NCBI RefSeq assembly: GCF_004355185.1
Contig: NZ_CP037922.1
Span: 1,798,001-1,862,000, forward strand
DNA: 64,000 nt
From: Hymenobacter radiodurans
GTDB taxonomy: Bacteria > Bacteroidota > Bacteroidia > Cytophagales > Hymenobacteraceae
Direction: 5' to 3'
The position numbers were made by a program, and so were the translations under genes. The notes beneath the pieces are model-generated. The model was not told the DNA's origin. It was given only the letters and a program-made list of their open reading frames with translations, and did no database searches. This document shows, in pieces, positions 1 to 9,065 of the stretch. Positions within the stretch are counted from its first letter, which is position 1; every line of letters begins with the position of its first letter.

Positions 1-1
1 C

Positions 2-58
2 GTGGAGCCCGTAACGGCCCCGGCCTACGAGGCCGCCTCCGATCTGCATAGTGTTTGA
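2..58 (+). CDS. C-terminal end of an unidentified protein (cut by window edge)
   Basis: A reading frame open from base 2 encodes 18 residues rich in Ala, Pro and Glu and stops at a TGA at 56-58, 41 bases before the next gene. This is the layout expected of the tail of a gene that begins before the window. No family can be named from so short a piece, and it could be chance. Confidence 0.35.
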   Translation: MEPVTAPAYEAASDLHSV

Positions 59-99
59 GAATTGACATTCTCTCCCTTCAACTTCTAGTATTTCTTCCT

Positions 100-1452
100 A
101 TGAATGCGAATACGAGCGATGCTTCCCGCCGGGAATTTTTACAAAAGTCGATGCTAGCTACGGCGGGCCTGCTCACGCCGCTGCCGCTTACTGTATTAGG
201 TGCGCCGAAGGCTAAGCGCCGCGTGGCCATGGTGGGTACGGGACACCGTGGTACCGACATGTACGGCAAGGATTTGCTGGCCGAGCATGGAGATGTGATT
301 GAGTTCGTTGGCCTGTGCGACTCGAACAAAGGCCGCCTCGAAACGGCGAAGAAGATAATGGGCGTAAACTGCCCCACCTTCACCGATTTCGAACAGATGA
401 TGCGCAAAACCAAGCCCGAAATCCTGATCGTGACCACCGTGGATAATACCCACGATGAGTTCATTATCAAGGGCATGGAAATGGGCGCCAACATCGTATC
501 GGAGAAGCCCATGACCACCGACGAAACCAAGTGCCAGGCGATTCTGGACGCGGAAAAGCGGACCGGCAAGAAGGTGACGGTTACGTTTAACTACCGCTAC
601 TCGCCCCATCGTCAGAAGATGTACGACCTGATTCGGCAGGGCGAAATAGGGGAGGTGACGTCCGTCGATTTTCACTGGTACCTCGACAACCGCCACGGCG
701 CTGACTACTTCCGCCGCTGGCACCGTCTCACCGAAAAAAGCGGCTCGCTGTGGGTGCATAAAGCCAGTCACCACTTCGACTTGCTGAACTGGTGGCTGGA
801 ATCGGAGCCCGAGACGGTGTACGCCAAAGGTGCCTTGGAAAACTACGGTAAAAACGGCCCGTTCCGCTTTACCAACTGTCGCCCCTGCCCGCACAAAGAC
901 AAGTGCCCCTACTACTGGGATATGACCAAAGATGCTCGCTTGATGGCTTTGTATGCCGCCAACGAGCAGTACGACGGTTACCACCGCGACGGTTGTGTGT
1001 ACAAGGAAGACGTAAACATCTATGATAAGATGGCTGCCACCATCGGCTACGCCAACGGGGTGCAGGTAAGCTACTCGCTTACCGCTTATTCGCCTTATGA
1101 GGGCTACCGCATTGCTTTCAACGGCACCAAAGGCCGCATCGACGCTTGGATAAAAGAGTCGGGTGCCATGAAAAAGGAGCCCTACGACGAGATTATGCTT
1201 TCTCGAAACTTCGGGAAGGTGGAGTACTTCCAAGTGCCTCAGGCCGAAGGCCACGGCGGCGGCGACAAACTGCTGCGGGCCCAGATTTTCCGCCACCCCG
1301 AAGCCCCCGACACCTACCGCCAAGCTGCCGGCAGCCGCGACGGGGCCATGGCTATTCTGGTAGGGGTGGCAGCTCGCAAAAGCATAGCCAGCGGTCAACC
1401 CATTCGTATTGCCGACCTTACCAATCTGAAGCCTGTGGCTGTCAAAGCGTAG
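100..1452 (+). CDS. Gfo/Idh/MocA family oxidoreductase with Tat signal
   Basis: Predicted NAD(P)-dependent sugar or inositol dehydrogenase of the Gfo/Idh/MocA superfamily, exported folded. The ATG at 100 is chosen because it places a twin-arginine signal (SRREFL, residues 9-14) followed by a hydrophobic stretch at the N-terminus; an upstream in-frame start at 55 would bury it. The Rossmann dinucleotide motif VAMVGTGHRG is at residues 42-51, and the family EKP motif (SEKPMTTDE) near residue 130 supplies the catalytic lysine. Cysteines 260, 263, 269 and 299 (CRPCPHKDKC...GC) form a possible metal-binding cluster inside the substrate domain. The family and Tat signal are clear. The substrate is not: secreted members in Bacteroidota act on glycan-derived sugars, but nothing here fixes it. 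Confidence 0.9.
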   Translation: MNANTSDASRREFLQKSMLATAGLLTPLPLTVLGAPKAKRRVAMVGTGHRGTDMYGKDLLAEHGDVIEFVGLCDSNKGRLETAKKIMGVNCPTFTDFEQMMRKTKPEILIVTTVDNTHDEFIIKGMEMGANIVSEKPMTTDETKCQAILDAEKRTGKKVTVTFNYRYSPHRQKMYDLIRQGEIGEVTSVDFHWYLDNRHGADYFRRWHRLTEKSGSLWVHKASHHFDLLNWWLESEPETVYAKGALENYGKNGPFRFTNCRPCPHKDKCPYYWDMTKDARLMALYAANEQYDGYHRDGCVYKEDVNIYDKMAATIGYANGVQVSYSLTAYSPYEGYRIAFNGTKGRIDAWIKESGAMKKEPYDEIMLSRNFGKVEYFQVPQAEGHGGGDKLLRAQIFRHPEAPDTYRQAAGSRDGAMAILVGVAARKSIASGQPIRIADLTNLKPVAVKA

Positions 1453-1538
1453 CCGCTTTACTGTTCTAACCTAAACCTCTACTCTTTCTTTCGAGAGCCG
1501 CGTTGACTCCAACCTCACAACCGGCTCTTTTCTGCACT

Positions 1539-3081
1539 ATGCCCAAAATAATTGCCCCCAGGTCGAGTTCAGCCACTTGCTGAGCCAGGTTAAAAGCGTC
1601 ACTCCCGAAATCCTGACCCCGGATGGTCAGTTTCTGAACCTGATGGAAGGCCGCTGGCAGGAGCCCGGCAAGCCCCGCAAATTCACGTCGCCAGTGGATG
1701 GCACCGACCTTGGCTCCCTGCCCATGCTCGACCACGACACCGGGCTGCGGGCAGTCATCTTCGCCAAGCAGGAAGCCGCCGACTGGGCCGCCACCGACCT
1801 CGATGAGCGTAAAAGCCGGGTGCAGGACTGTCTCAATCAGCTCCGCGACCAGGTAGATCTGGTGGGCAAGCTGCTCATCTGGGAGATTGGGAAAACCTAT
1901 AAGCTAGGTTTCACCGACATCGACCGGGCCATTGAGGGCGTGCAGTGGTACGTTGATAATATTGAGGATATGCTGGGCCAGCGCAAGCCGCTGGGGTTGG
2001 TGAGCAACATTGCCTCCTGGAACTACCCCATGTCGGTGCTGCTGCACGCGGTGCTGGTGCAGGTGCTTTGCGGCAACTCCGTGATTGCCAAGACGCCAAC
2101 GGATGGTGGTTTTATCTCCCTGAGCCTCACTTTCGCTATTGCCCGCCGCTGCGGCTTACCGGTTACGCTGGTGAGTGGTCCGGGGGGCGAATTGAGCGAC
2201 GTCCTCGTGAAGCACGATGCCATTGACTGCCTCAGCTTCGTGGGTGGCCGCTACAACGGGCGCAACATTGCCGACGCCCTGAGCGCCCACCACAAGCGCT
2301 ACATGCTAGAAATGGAGGGCGTGAACACCTACGGCATCTGGGATTATAGCGATTGGAACAGCATGGCCGATCAGCTCAAAAAAGGCTACGACTACGGCAA
2401 GCAGCGCTGCACGGCCTACGTGCGTTTCGTGGTGGAGCGCCGCCTGTTTCCGCAGTTCCTCGAAACCTACCAGAGCGCCATCCGCAGCCTGAAAGTGGGC
2501 AACCCAACCTTGGTCGATAACGCCGACGACAAGCTGCCCGATTTAGCCTTTGGCCCCGTTATTCACGCCCAGCAGGCCCAAGATCTGGACCGGCTGTACA
2601 AAAATGCCCTTCAAACCGGTGCTACGCCCATCTACGAAGGCAGGCTCGATGACAGCCTGTTCCTGCCCGGCCAAGACCGCTCGGCCTACGTGGCGCCCCG
2701 CGCCCTCGTCAACTTGCCCCGCCAAAGCGAGCTTTACTTCAAAGAGCCGTTCGGCCCATCGACAGCATTGTGCTCGTTGATAGGGTGGAGGAGCTAGTAG
2801 GCGAAATGAATATCAGCAACGGCGCGCTGGTGGCCGCCATTGCCTCCGACGATGAGAAGCTAGCCCGCCGTACGGCCAAAGAAGTGCGGGCCTTTAAAGT
2901 GGGCCTCAACAAGCTGCGCTCCCGCGGCGACCGGGAAGAAGTATTCGGCGGATTGGGTGAAAGTTGGAAGGGCGCCTTCGTGGGGGGCAAATTGTTGGTT
3001 GAAGCCGTGACAGTAGGCAACCTCGGTCAGCCGGTATTGGGAAATTACGAAGAGGCCACCCTGCTACCGGAGAAGATTTAG
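1539..3081 (+). CDS. Aldehyde dehydrogenase family protein, frame broken twice in this sequence
   Basis: NAD(P)-dependent aldehyde dehydrogenase: a central frame from about 1577 to 2757 and a second frame from 2757 to 3081 carry consecutive parts of one ALDH. The cofactor-site segment (NIASWNYPMSVLL), the glutamate region (LEMEGVN) and the cysteine region (YGKQRCTAYVRF) are in the first part; the C-terminal oligomerisation part (AFKVGLNKLRSRGDREEVFGG) is in the second. Adding one C to CCC at 2756-2758 joins them as KEPFGP-IDSIVLVDRVEEL. Adding one C to C5 at 1555-1559 extends the start back to the ATG at 1539 (MPKIIAPQVEFSHLLSQV), better than the TTG at 1577. The repaired protein is about 514 residues, normal for the family. 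I regard both breaks as probable sequence errors; a real pseudogene remains possible. The aldehyde substrate is unknown. Confidence 0.8.
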
Positions 3082-3100
3082 AAAAATCTGTTGACTTAAT

Positions 3101-3143
3101 AAAGGCTCGAAAAAGCCCCCGAGGAGCTTTTTCGAGCCTTTTA
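3101..3143. terminator. Bidirectional terminator between ALDH and araC-type genes
   Basis: Perfect 16-base inverted repeat (3101-3116 with 3126-3141, AAAGGCTCGAAAAAGC pairing with its complement) with A-rich left and T-rich right flanks. It lies between the convergent ALDH gene (+) and the AraC-type gene (-), so it can serve both. Confidence 0.8.
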
Positions 3144-3166
3144 TCTTGTGATATCAAGACGTTGCT

Positions 3167-4042
3167 TCAGTAAATAGAGCTCTGCTGCTGCCGAAAGGCC
3201 TCGGGCGTTTGACCTGTGTACTTTTTAAAGTAGCGAGTAAAGTAGGAGGCGTCTTCAAAACCTAGCGCGTCGGCTACCTGCGCAACAGAATATGCAGAGT
3301 GCTTTAGTTGACGCTTGGCCTCGGCCACTACTCGTTCATGAATCAGGTCACTGGCCGTTTTGTTGAGCAAGCGCCGACAGATAGCATTTAGATGGTTGCC
3401 CGTCAGGGATAGTCGCTCAGCATAGTAGCCTACCGTTTTCTCGGTGCGAAAATGCCGATTAAGCAGCCGCCCAAACTCCCGTATATGCTGCTGACCATAA
3501 GCAGGTTGAAGAGCGGGCTCGTGCGGATACCAACGGGCCGCGAGTTCCAGATACAGGAAAAGATAAGCTCCCACGACGTTGTCACGATTGGGGGCGGGAT
3601 GAGTTATATTGTTCTCTTCAAAAATGCCCATCAGCAACGGCAGTAACCTGTTTTCGGAGGGCATTGCGGAAATGACCGGAGCATTGCTGAGATTAAAAAA
3701 AGGGTACTCCGCCAATCTGCCAGCCGGGTATTGCTGAAGATAAAATGCCTCGCTGAAAAACAGAATGAACCCGCGCGTATCAGCCGACAATGACCACGAG
3801 TGGACCTGCCCCGGTGTCAGGAAGAATAAGCTGCCCTGTTGCAAGTCGTAGGTAATCAGGTCGATGGTATGCGTGCCGTGGCCGTGCGTAACGTAGAGTA
3901 GCAAGTAAAAGTCGTGAGCATGCGGCTCCTGTACATGCGGAAACTGCGCTACGTGCACCTCTAGCTGCTGAATGTAATAGAGATGCTGGTGATGCGACGG
4001 AAACGCAGCAAGAGCCAAAACAGGCAGTGACGGAGCTTTCAT
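3167..4042 (-). CDS. AraC family transcriptional regulator
   Basis: 291-residue DNA-binding regulator. The N-terminal half is a cupin-like sensing domain (HAHDFYLLLYVTHG...HTID followed by LTPGQVHSW). The C-terminal 100 residues hold two helix-turn-helix units, ending in the AraC signature (VAQVADALGFEDASYFTRYFKKYTGQTPEAF, given here in pieces: ALGFEDASYF and FKKYTGQTPEAFR). The length is standard for the family. It converges on the ALDH gene and no target is evident; control of that gene or of a distant sugar pathway is speculation. Confidence 0.93.
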   Translation of the reverse strand: MKAPSLPVLALAAFPSHHQHLYYIQQLEVHVAQFPHVQEPHAHDFYLLLYVTHGHGTHTIDLITYDLQQGSLFFLTPGQVHSWSLSADTRGFILFFSEAFYLQQYPAGRLAEYPFFNLSNAPVISAMPSENRLLPLLMGIFEENNITHPAPNRDNVVGAYLFLYLELAARWYPHEPALQPAYGQQHIREFGRLLNRHFRTEKTVGYYAERLSLTGNHLNAICRRLLNKTASDLIHERVVAEAKRQLKHSAYSVAQVADALGFEDASYFTRYFKKYTGQTPEAFRQQQSSIY

Positions 4043-4194
4043 AGGAGCGGGCCAGCGCCGCTATCCAGGCCCTGACTTGTCCGCGCAAGCTACGCAACGT
4101 TCACTTCTGCGTGCCGCCTCCGTGTTCGACTCTTTTTGCCTAGTGCCATCATAAAAAAATCTGCCAGCCTGTACGGGCCAGGAGCGCAGAAAAG

Positions 4195-4644
4195 TTAAGC
4201 TATGGCTTTTAGGGGGCTTTTTCGTGGGCTAGGCTGCGGGCCAGAATCTGCTGGTCGGCCGTCATTGTATTTCGGATCGTAGGGAATGAAGCCGAACAGA
4301 TAGAGCATAATAGCCCGGGAATAGCGCAACGTAATCGGGGCCGTGACCAAAACGAAACCAGTGACCATCAGCACGTATACCCACACCGCCGGATCATTGA
4401 ACAGGTAGTAGGTTGCTACGCCGCCTACGGCAAAACACGCTACCGAAAAAGCGTAGCTCACGAACATTGCCCCCCAGTAGAAGCCGGGCTCGGGCTCGTA
4501 GACTACCTCGCACACGGGGCATCGCTCGGGCATTACTGCATACTTCGTGAGGTTGTAAGCAGGGTAGGAGAACAACTTACCCTGGTGGCACCGGGGGCAG
4601 CGCAAATCCAAGAGGGCTAAGGTCGAAGAATCAATGGGTTTCAT
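4195..4644 (-). CDS. DUF983 family membrane protein
   Basis: 149-residue protein of the DUF983 family, function unknown. The N-terminus has a zinc-ribbon-like pair of CxxC motifs (LRCPRCHQGKLF and PERCPVCEVVYEPEPGFYWGAM), followed by two hydrophobic segments (about residues 60-85 and 90-110) and a short polar tail. The ATG at 4644 was chosen because it starts directly before the conserved region; an upstream in-frame ATG at 4677 adds 11 residues with no family likeness. It stands alone. Confidence 0.88.
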   Translation of the reverse strand: MKPIDSSTLALLDLRCPRCHQGKLFSYPAYNLTKYAVMPERCPVCEVVYEPEPGFYWGAMFVSYAFSVACFAVGGVATYYLFNDPAVWVYVLMVTGFVLVTAPITLRYSRAIMLYLFGFIPYDPKYNDGRPADSGPQPSPRKSPLKAIA

Positions 4645-5323
4645 AATAAGTTGATTATGAATAATTTGATAGTGCAAAGATAACTATGGTACACTAGCCA
4701 GGTAAGACACAAACTCGGGCAGTTACCGCACAAATCAACGATCTGGTCTTTAATCGCCTTCTATAGAATTTACAACTGTAACTGCCGCATTTGTTCCTAC
4801 AAGTCCCACGTTGCTACTATTTGCCACGGCAGGTATTAGCTACTGGTAAGGTTATAAATTCATGATATAATAATATATATTATTATATTTGTTATATATT
4901 GTAATAATGTGTATTATTGTTCACTAGATCCACCAACTAGTAGACTAGGAGATTATACCCGCTAGTCTACCACACACCTATCAACGGACACTCAGCGGCG
5001 CGCTGCAGTAGTAGGTCTTGGCAACATATTGCCAGGTGAGGATGAAGTAGGCTATCTGTTCAGTAAGTACGGACTCCACGTCTCCGTAGCGAAGCAAGAA
5101 AATCTCTGATCAGTACTGCCCAATCTTGTCAAGTGTGCCTTTGGCCTGGCGTAAGGTTAGTTGGGCAGCATTCCTACGTCAGAACTATTGTAGCCACTGA
5201 GGTTTTGGGGCTGCTTGCTGAGTCCTGTGTTTAGGCGTTTGATGCAAGCGCGAACAGCTGCTTAGTGACTAAACATTAGTGGCTGATTTAGATGCAAGTC
5301 ATTGTTTACTAGTCGTTGGTATC
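4645..5323. other. Long non-coding region upstream of the protease-nuclease cassette
   Basis: About 680 bases with no convincing gene. It contains a perfect 24-base AT-only palindrome (4865-4888), a further AT-rich tract to about 4920, and a 9-base inverted repeat (GTAGACTAG at 4940-4948, complement at 4962-4970). Composition differs strongly from the surrounding GC-rich genes. It may hold regulatory signals for the cassette, or be the scar of an insertion; neither can be shown here. Confidence 0.5.
4865..4888. repeat. Perfect 24-base AT-only palindrome
   Basis: The 24 bases read identically on both strands and contain only A and T. They sit between the divergent DUF983 gene and the protease-nuclease gene. 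They could extrude as a cruciform or bind a dimeric protein; no G/C-rich stem or adjacent T tract supports a terminator. Confidence 0.7.
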
Positions 5324-5379
5324 ATGGCAACTCCACATGGTAAGGCATCCAGTTCCCCCAAGCGGTGAAGGATGACTTC

Positions 5380-7218
5380 ATGGATAAACTCAAGAAATTT
5401 GTGCGTACTCGCGGGGCAGATTTCCTTGCTGACCCAAACATTACTTCCGTGGGTATCGGGTACAAGCAACAGGATGGTAAGACCACGGATACGATTTCTA
5501 TTCAGTTTACGGTGGAGCAAAAGACTGGGCCTGATGTGATTCTAGAGAGATTGAACACGAAAAAAATCCCCAAATGCTTTCTGATCGACGGCCAGGAAGT
5601 ACCCACTGATGTAATTGAGCGGAGCTACCAGCCCGCTTATCGGCGCGTACCAATTGCGTTAACCAGTCCGCGCAAGCAGCGCGTCAACCCCATCGTGCCC
5701 GGCATAAGCGTAAGCCACGCCAAAGGCATGGCCGGCACCATCGGGTGCATTGTATATGACCAGCACAGCGGGGCGCCCTATATTCTCAGCAACTGGCACG
5801 TGCTACACGGCCCTGGGGGACAAATTGGTGATGAAGTAGTGCAGCCTGGGCTTTACGATGATAACCGGGTGGCGCAGAACCGGCTGGGTAAGTTGGTGCG
5901 CTCGCACCTAGGGGCCGCCGGCGATTGCGCGATAGCCTCCATCGAGGGCCGCAACTTTCAGGCTGATATTCTTGATCTGGACGTAGCCATCGACGAGATA
6001 GGCGAGCCGGAACTGGGAGATACGGTGATCAAAAGTGGTCGTACCACGGGTGTAACGCAGGGGGTGGTCACGCGCATACATACCATTGCCCGCATCAATT
6101 ACGGCGGGCTTGTGGGCAATCAAGCCATAGGGTGCTTTGAAATCGGCCCCGATCCGGCCCACTTGCCCGCTGATGGAGAGATAAGTAAGGGCGGAGACTC
6201 GGGTGCGGTCTGGCTATTTAAATCGGACAGCGGACGCACTACGCGCATCATGGCGGGGCTGCATTTCGCGGGCGAAACGGCCGGCTCCCTTCATGAGCAG
6301 GCGTTGGCTTGCTACGCCAAGTCGGTGTTTGAGAAAATGGAAATCAGCCTCAGCGCGCCCACGCTACTTCAGCAAACAGTAGAGAATCAGCTAGCGCACG
6401 GCTATGACGCAAAGTTTTTGGGACCCACCGTGTCCGAACCTAAGCTTACCGTGGCGGGGCGCAACAATGCCGTGGGCGCGGCTGGCGGTACCGAAGTGAT
6501 ACGCCACACGCATTATTCGGTGGTCATGCATGCCGAGCGACGTTTTGCGATGTGGGTGGGGTGGAATATTAATGGGGGGCAAATGCGCCGCATCAACGGC
6601 AACGGCATTGACTTTGGGCTCGACCCGGACGTTGACCCCAAGTATCAGGTGACCGACAAACTTTATGCGGGCAATCGCCTCGACCGCGGCCACCTGGCCC
6701 GGCGCGCCGATTTATGCTGGGGCAGCGAAACAGAGGCCCAGCAGGCCAATCGGGAGTCGTTCTATTTCACCAACATCACGCCGCAGATTGAAAACTTTAA
6801 TCAAAGCAGTCAGGGTGGTATTTGGGGTAAGCTGGAAAACGCCTTGTTTGCCCAAGTACATGTGCAGAACCTGCGGGTAAGCGTGTTTAGCGGTCCAATC
6901 TTCCACGATGAAGACCGCACATATCGCGGAGTGCTAATACCTCGCGAGTTCTATAAGGTGCTGGCTTACATGGTGAGCGGCAAGCTACGGGCCCAGGCAT
7001 TCTTGCTCACTCAAAATATTGAAGGGCTCGAATCCATTGATCTGGAGCAGTTTCGAGTGTATCAGGTCAAGCTAGGAGAAGTAGAAGGCCGCTGCGAATT
7101 CCGGTTTCCTGAAATACTCAAACGGGCTGACGGCCTCAGCAAACATGTGGCTCGCAGTATCGGGGTAGCCACGCCGCGTCCGCACCTCAGAGCGCTGGCT
7201 GATATCAAATGGTACTAG
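5380..7218 (+). CDS. Trypsin-like serine protease fused to DNA/RNA non-specific endonuclease
   Basis: Two enzymes in one chain of 612 residues (numbering from the ATG at 5380). Residues 1-90 are a small alpha/beta domain (NITSVGIGYK...SIQFTV). Residues about 105-320 are a trypsin-fold protease with catalytic His140 (ILSNWHVLHG), likely Asp182 (AAGDCAIASI) and Ser274 in GGDSGAVW. A 40-residue linker leads to a beta-beta-alpha-metal nuclease of the NUC1 type, with DRGH at 435-438 (His438 the general base) and FYFTNITPQIENFNQ, whose Asn binds the metal. There is no signal peptide or membrane segment, so it should be cytoplasmic. The true start may be the ATG at 5324: one extra C in C5 at 5355-5359 would add a 19-residue N-terminus beginning MATPHGKASSSPQAVK. 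A subtilase and an I9-like protein follow. A self-cleaving or protease-released nuclease is inferred, not shown. Confidence 0.88.
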   Translation: MDKLKKFVRTRGADFLADPNITSVGIGYKQQDGKTTDTISIQFTVEQKTGPDVILERLNTKKIPKCFLIDGQEVPTDVIERSYQPAYRRVPIALTSPRKQRVNPIVPGISVSHAKGMAGTIGCIVYDQHSGAPYILSNWHVLHGPGGQIGDEVVQPGLYDDNRVAQNRLGKLVRSHLGAAGDCAIASIEGRNFQADILDLDVAIDEIGEPELGDTVIKSGRTTGVTQGVVTRIHTIARINYGGLVGNQAIGCFEIGPDPAHLPADGEISKGGDSGAVWLFKSDSGRTTRIMAGLHFAGETAGSLHEQALACYAKSVFEKMEISLSAPTLLQQTVENQLAHGYDAKFLGPTVSEPKLTVAGRNNAVGAAGGTEVIRHTHYSVVMHAERRFAMWVGWNINGGQMRRINGNGIDFGLDPDVDPKYQVTDKLYAGNRLDRGHLARRADLCWGSETEAQQANRESFYFTNITPQIENFNQSSQGGIWGKLENALFAQVHVQNLRVSVFSGPIFHDEDRTYRGVLIPREFYKVLAYMVSGKLRAQAFLLTQNIEGLESIDLEQFRVYQVKLGEVEGRCEFRFPEILKRADGLSKHVARSIGVATPRPHLRALADIKWY

Positions 7219-7604
7219 CAAAGATGGTAACGGCCATCAATTTGCTTTCATACATAAAATATTGATAAATAGACTATTAAGATAAAAGCATGCTTCTAGA
7301 TAGGTGGCAGATACCCCATCTTCAGCCGGGACTAAAAAAATGTGCGAGCGCTCACTACGAACACATCCTATTGGCAACTCTTCCTACTCACAACCCAATG
7401 CCATGGACCCCTAATATGCTTCACTCTAAAGGCTGCCTGCCGCGCTAAAGCGTAGGGCAACTCTCCCTCAGCTAGTCGGAACCGGGCTTACAGTGCGCCA
7501 ACGGCGCGGAGAGCTACGGGCATGAGAAGTCGTGTCGAACGATGTAGCGGCTTCTGCATAAATACCATTAAACCAACGTAATACGAGTTACGACTTTATC
7601 AATC
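7219..7604. other. Non-coding gap between protease-nuclease and subtilase genes
   Basis: 386 bases without a usable reading frame, AT-rich in the first 70 bases and GC-rich near 7440-7530. No terminator-like hairpin with a T tract was found. It probably carries the subtilase promoter, so the two genes may be transcribed separately. Confidence 0.4.
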
Positions 7605-8975
7605 ATGGCAAAGAATAAGAATGGTTCTGCGAATAGCGCAGGAAACACGAATGCCTCCTCATCTGTGGATGAGCTACTGCTGGCGGCCCTTGAGCGCGGC
7701 GACGATAGTTTTGAAACGGGCCGCTACCTAGTCACCTTCAAAGATGGCGCCGGCGACCAGGGCCTACAGTCCCTCGGTACCCAGGGCATGCGGGTGGCCG
7801 ATGCCCGCGATTTTGATGGGCAGGCGGCTACCCTGGAAAATATTGGCGACGCCGACGCCGTTGTGTTTCCGGAAATTGGGGTGGCACTTATTGGCGGAAA
7901 TGCCGCGCAGGAGCGGAGTATGGGCGCGCAGATGGAAATTGCCAGTGATAGCCCCATTGAAATCATTGAGCCTGAGCATTTCGTGTTCGCCGAACAGTTT
8001 TTCAGAGAGGCAGCGTACCTGTCTGCTACCAAAACTAATGGCAACGGCTCAAATGGCGGCGGGGTTAATGAGTATCTGCGGGGGTTTCTGGAAGCTACTG
8101 ATACTATCACAAAGCACCTGCAACATGGCAAGGGCTACACGGAGGTAGATGAACTGGACGAAGAAACCATGGTGCTGGGTGCCACCTGGGGACTGAACGT
8201 ATGCAAAGTGCCCCCCAGTCTGCGCAGTGGCCTTGGCATACGGGTAGCAGTGCTGGATACGGGCTTTAACATTGGGCATCCAGACTTCGTGGGACGCCCT
8301 ATCATTGGCGCAACCTTCGTGGGCCAGCCAGTGCAAGACCTGCATAGCCATGGTACGCATTGTATTGGCACCGCGTGCGGACCCAAATCGCCGGCGGGTA
8401 CCACTCCACGCTACGGTATTGGGTACCGGTCCTCCATCTTTGCAGGCAAAGTGCTGAGCAATACCGGGTCAAGTGTTGGTGGAAGTGTGCTGGCGGGCAT
8501 GAACTGGGCCATTGCCAACCGCTGCCCCGTAATTTCGATGTCGCTAGGCGGCACGGGAGGTGTACAGGCTGCCTACACGGCCGCGGGCCAGGCTGCCCTG
8601 AATAATGGGTGTCTTATCATTGCTGCCGCAGGGAATAGCAGCGGCCCTACTGGCTACCCCGCTAACTCACCCACAATTATGTCGGTAGCCTCGCTCGATA
8701 TGAGTCTGTCGCCATCTTCATTCTCCAACTTTGGTAAAGTTGATATTGCTGCTCCTGGTCGCGATGTGTTCTCGTCAGCGCCTATGCCACGCCGGTATAC
8801 TACCATGAGTGGTACCAGCATGGCTACTCCACACGTAGCCGGTTGTGCGGCATTATGGGCCGAGACATCACCAAACATGCGGGGCCTTACCTTGTGGCGG
8901 CGGCTGCAGGCGTCAGCCAAACGCCTGCCATTCTCCACAGCACGGGTCGGTGCCGGCTTAGTACAGGCTCCCTGA
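7605..8975 (+). CDS. S8 family serine peptidase (subtilase), no signal peptide
   Basis: 456-residue subtilisin-type protease. The catalytic triad is Asp218 (VAVLDTGFNIGHPDF), His249 (SHGTHCIGTACG) and Ser405 (MSGTSMATPHVAG), with oxyanion Asn344 (AAAGNSSG). Residues about 38-100 (GRYLVTFKDG...VVFPEIGVALIGG) resemble an I9-type propeptide, followed by an acidic segment to residue 195. The N-terminus is polar (MAKNKNGSANSAGN), so unlike most subtilases it appears to stay in the cytoplasm. It ends soon after the catalytic domain. The I9-like gene lies 90 bases downstream and is probably co-transcribed. It is likely to process itself or the neighbouring protease-nuclease, which is inference from context. 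Confidence 0.93.
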   Translation: MAKNKNGSANSAGNTNASSSVDELLLAALERGDDSFETGRYLVTFKDGAGDQGLQSLGTQGMRVADARDFDGQAATLENIGDADAVVFPEIGVALIGGNAAQERSMGAQMEIASDSPIEIIEPEHFVFAEQFFREAAYLSATKTNGNGSNGGGVNEYLRGFLEATDTITKHLQHGKGYTEVDELDEETMVLGATWGLNVCKVPPSLRSGLGIRVAVLDTGFNIGHPDFVGRPIIGATFVGQPVQDLHSHGTHCIGTACGPKSPAGTTPRYGIGYRSSIFAGKVLSNTGSSVGGSVLAGMNWAIANRCPVISMSLGGTGGVQAAYTAAGQAALNNGCLIIAAAGNSSGPTGYPANSPTIMSVASLDMSLSPSSFSNFGKVDIAAPGRDVFSSAPMPRRYTTMSGTSMATPHVAGCAALWAETSPNMRGLTLWRRLQASAKRLPFSTARVGAGLVQAP

Positions 8976-9065
8976 AGCAGCGGCTGAGATTAAATACGTA
9001 ACTTAACTAGCATAGCCACCGGCTGACCGTAGCTGGTGGCTATGCTACTAACAGGAAGCTTCTAT

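Noticed and set aside
196..1398. 400-codon frame on the minus strand opposite the Gfo/Idh/MocA gene
   Set aside because: It is the shadow of the plus-strand gene: no family motif, low-complexity His/Val-rich translation, while the plus-strand frame has clear motifs.
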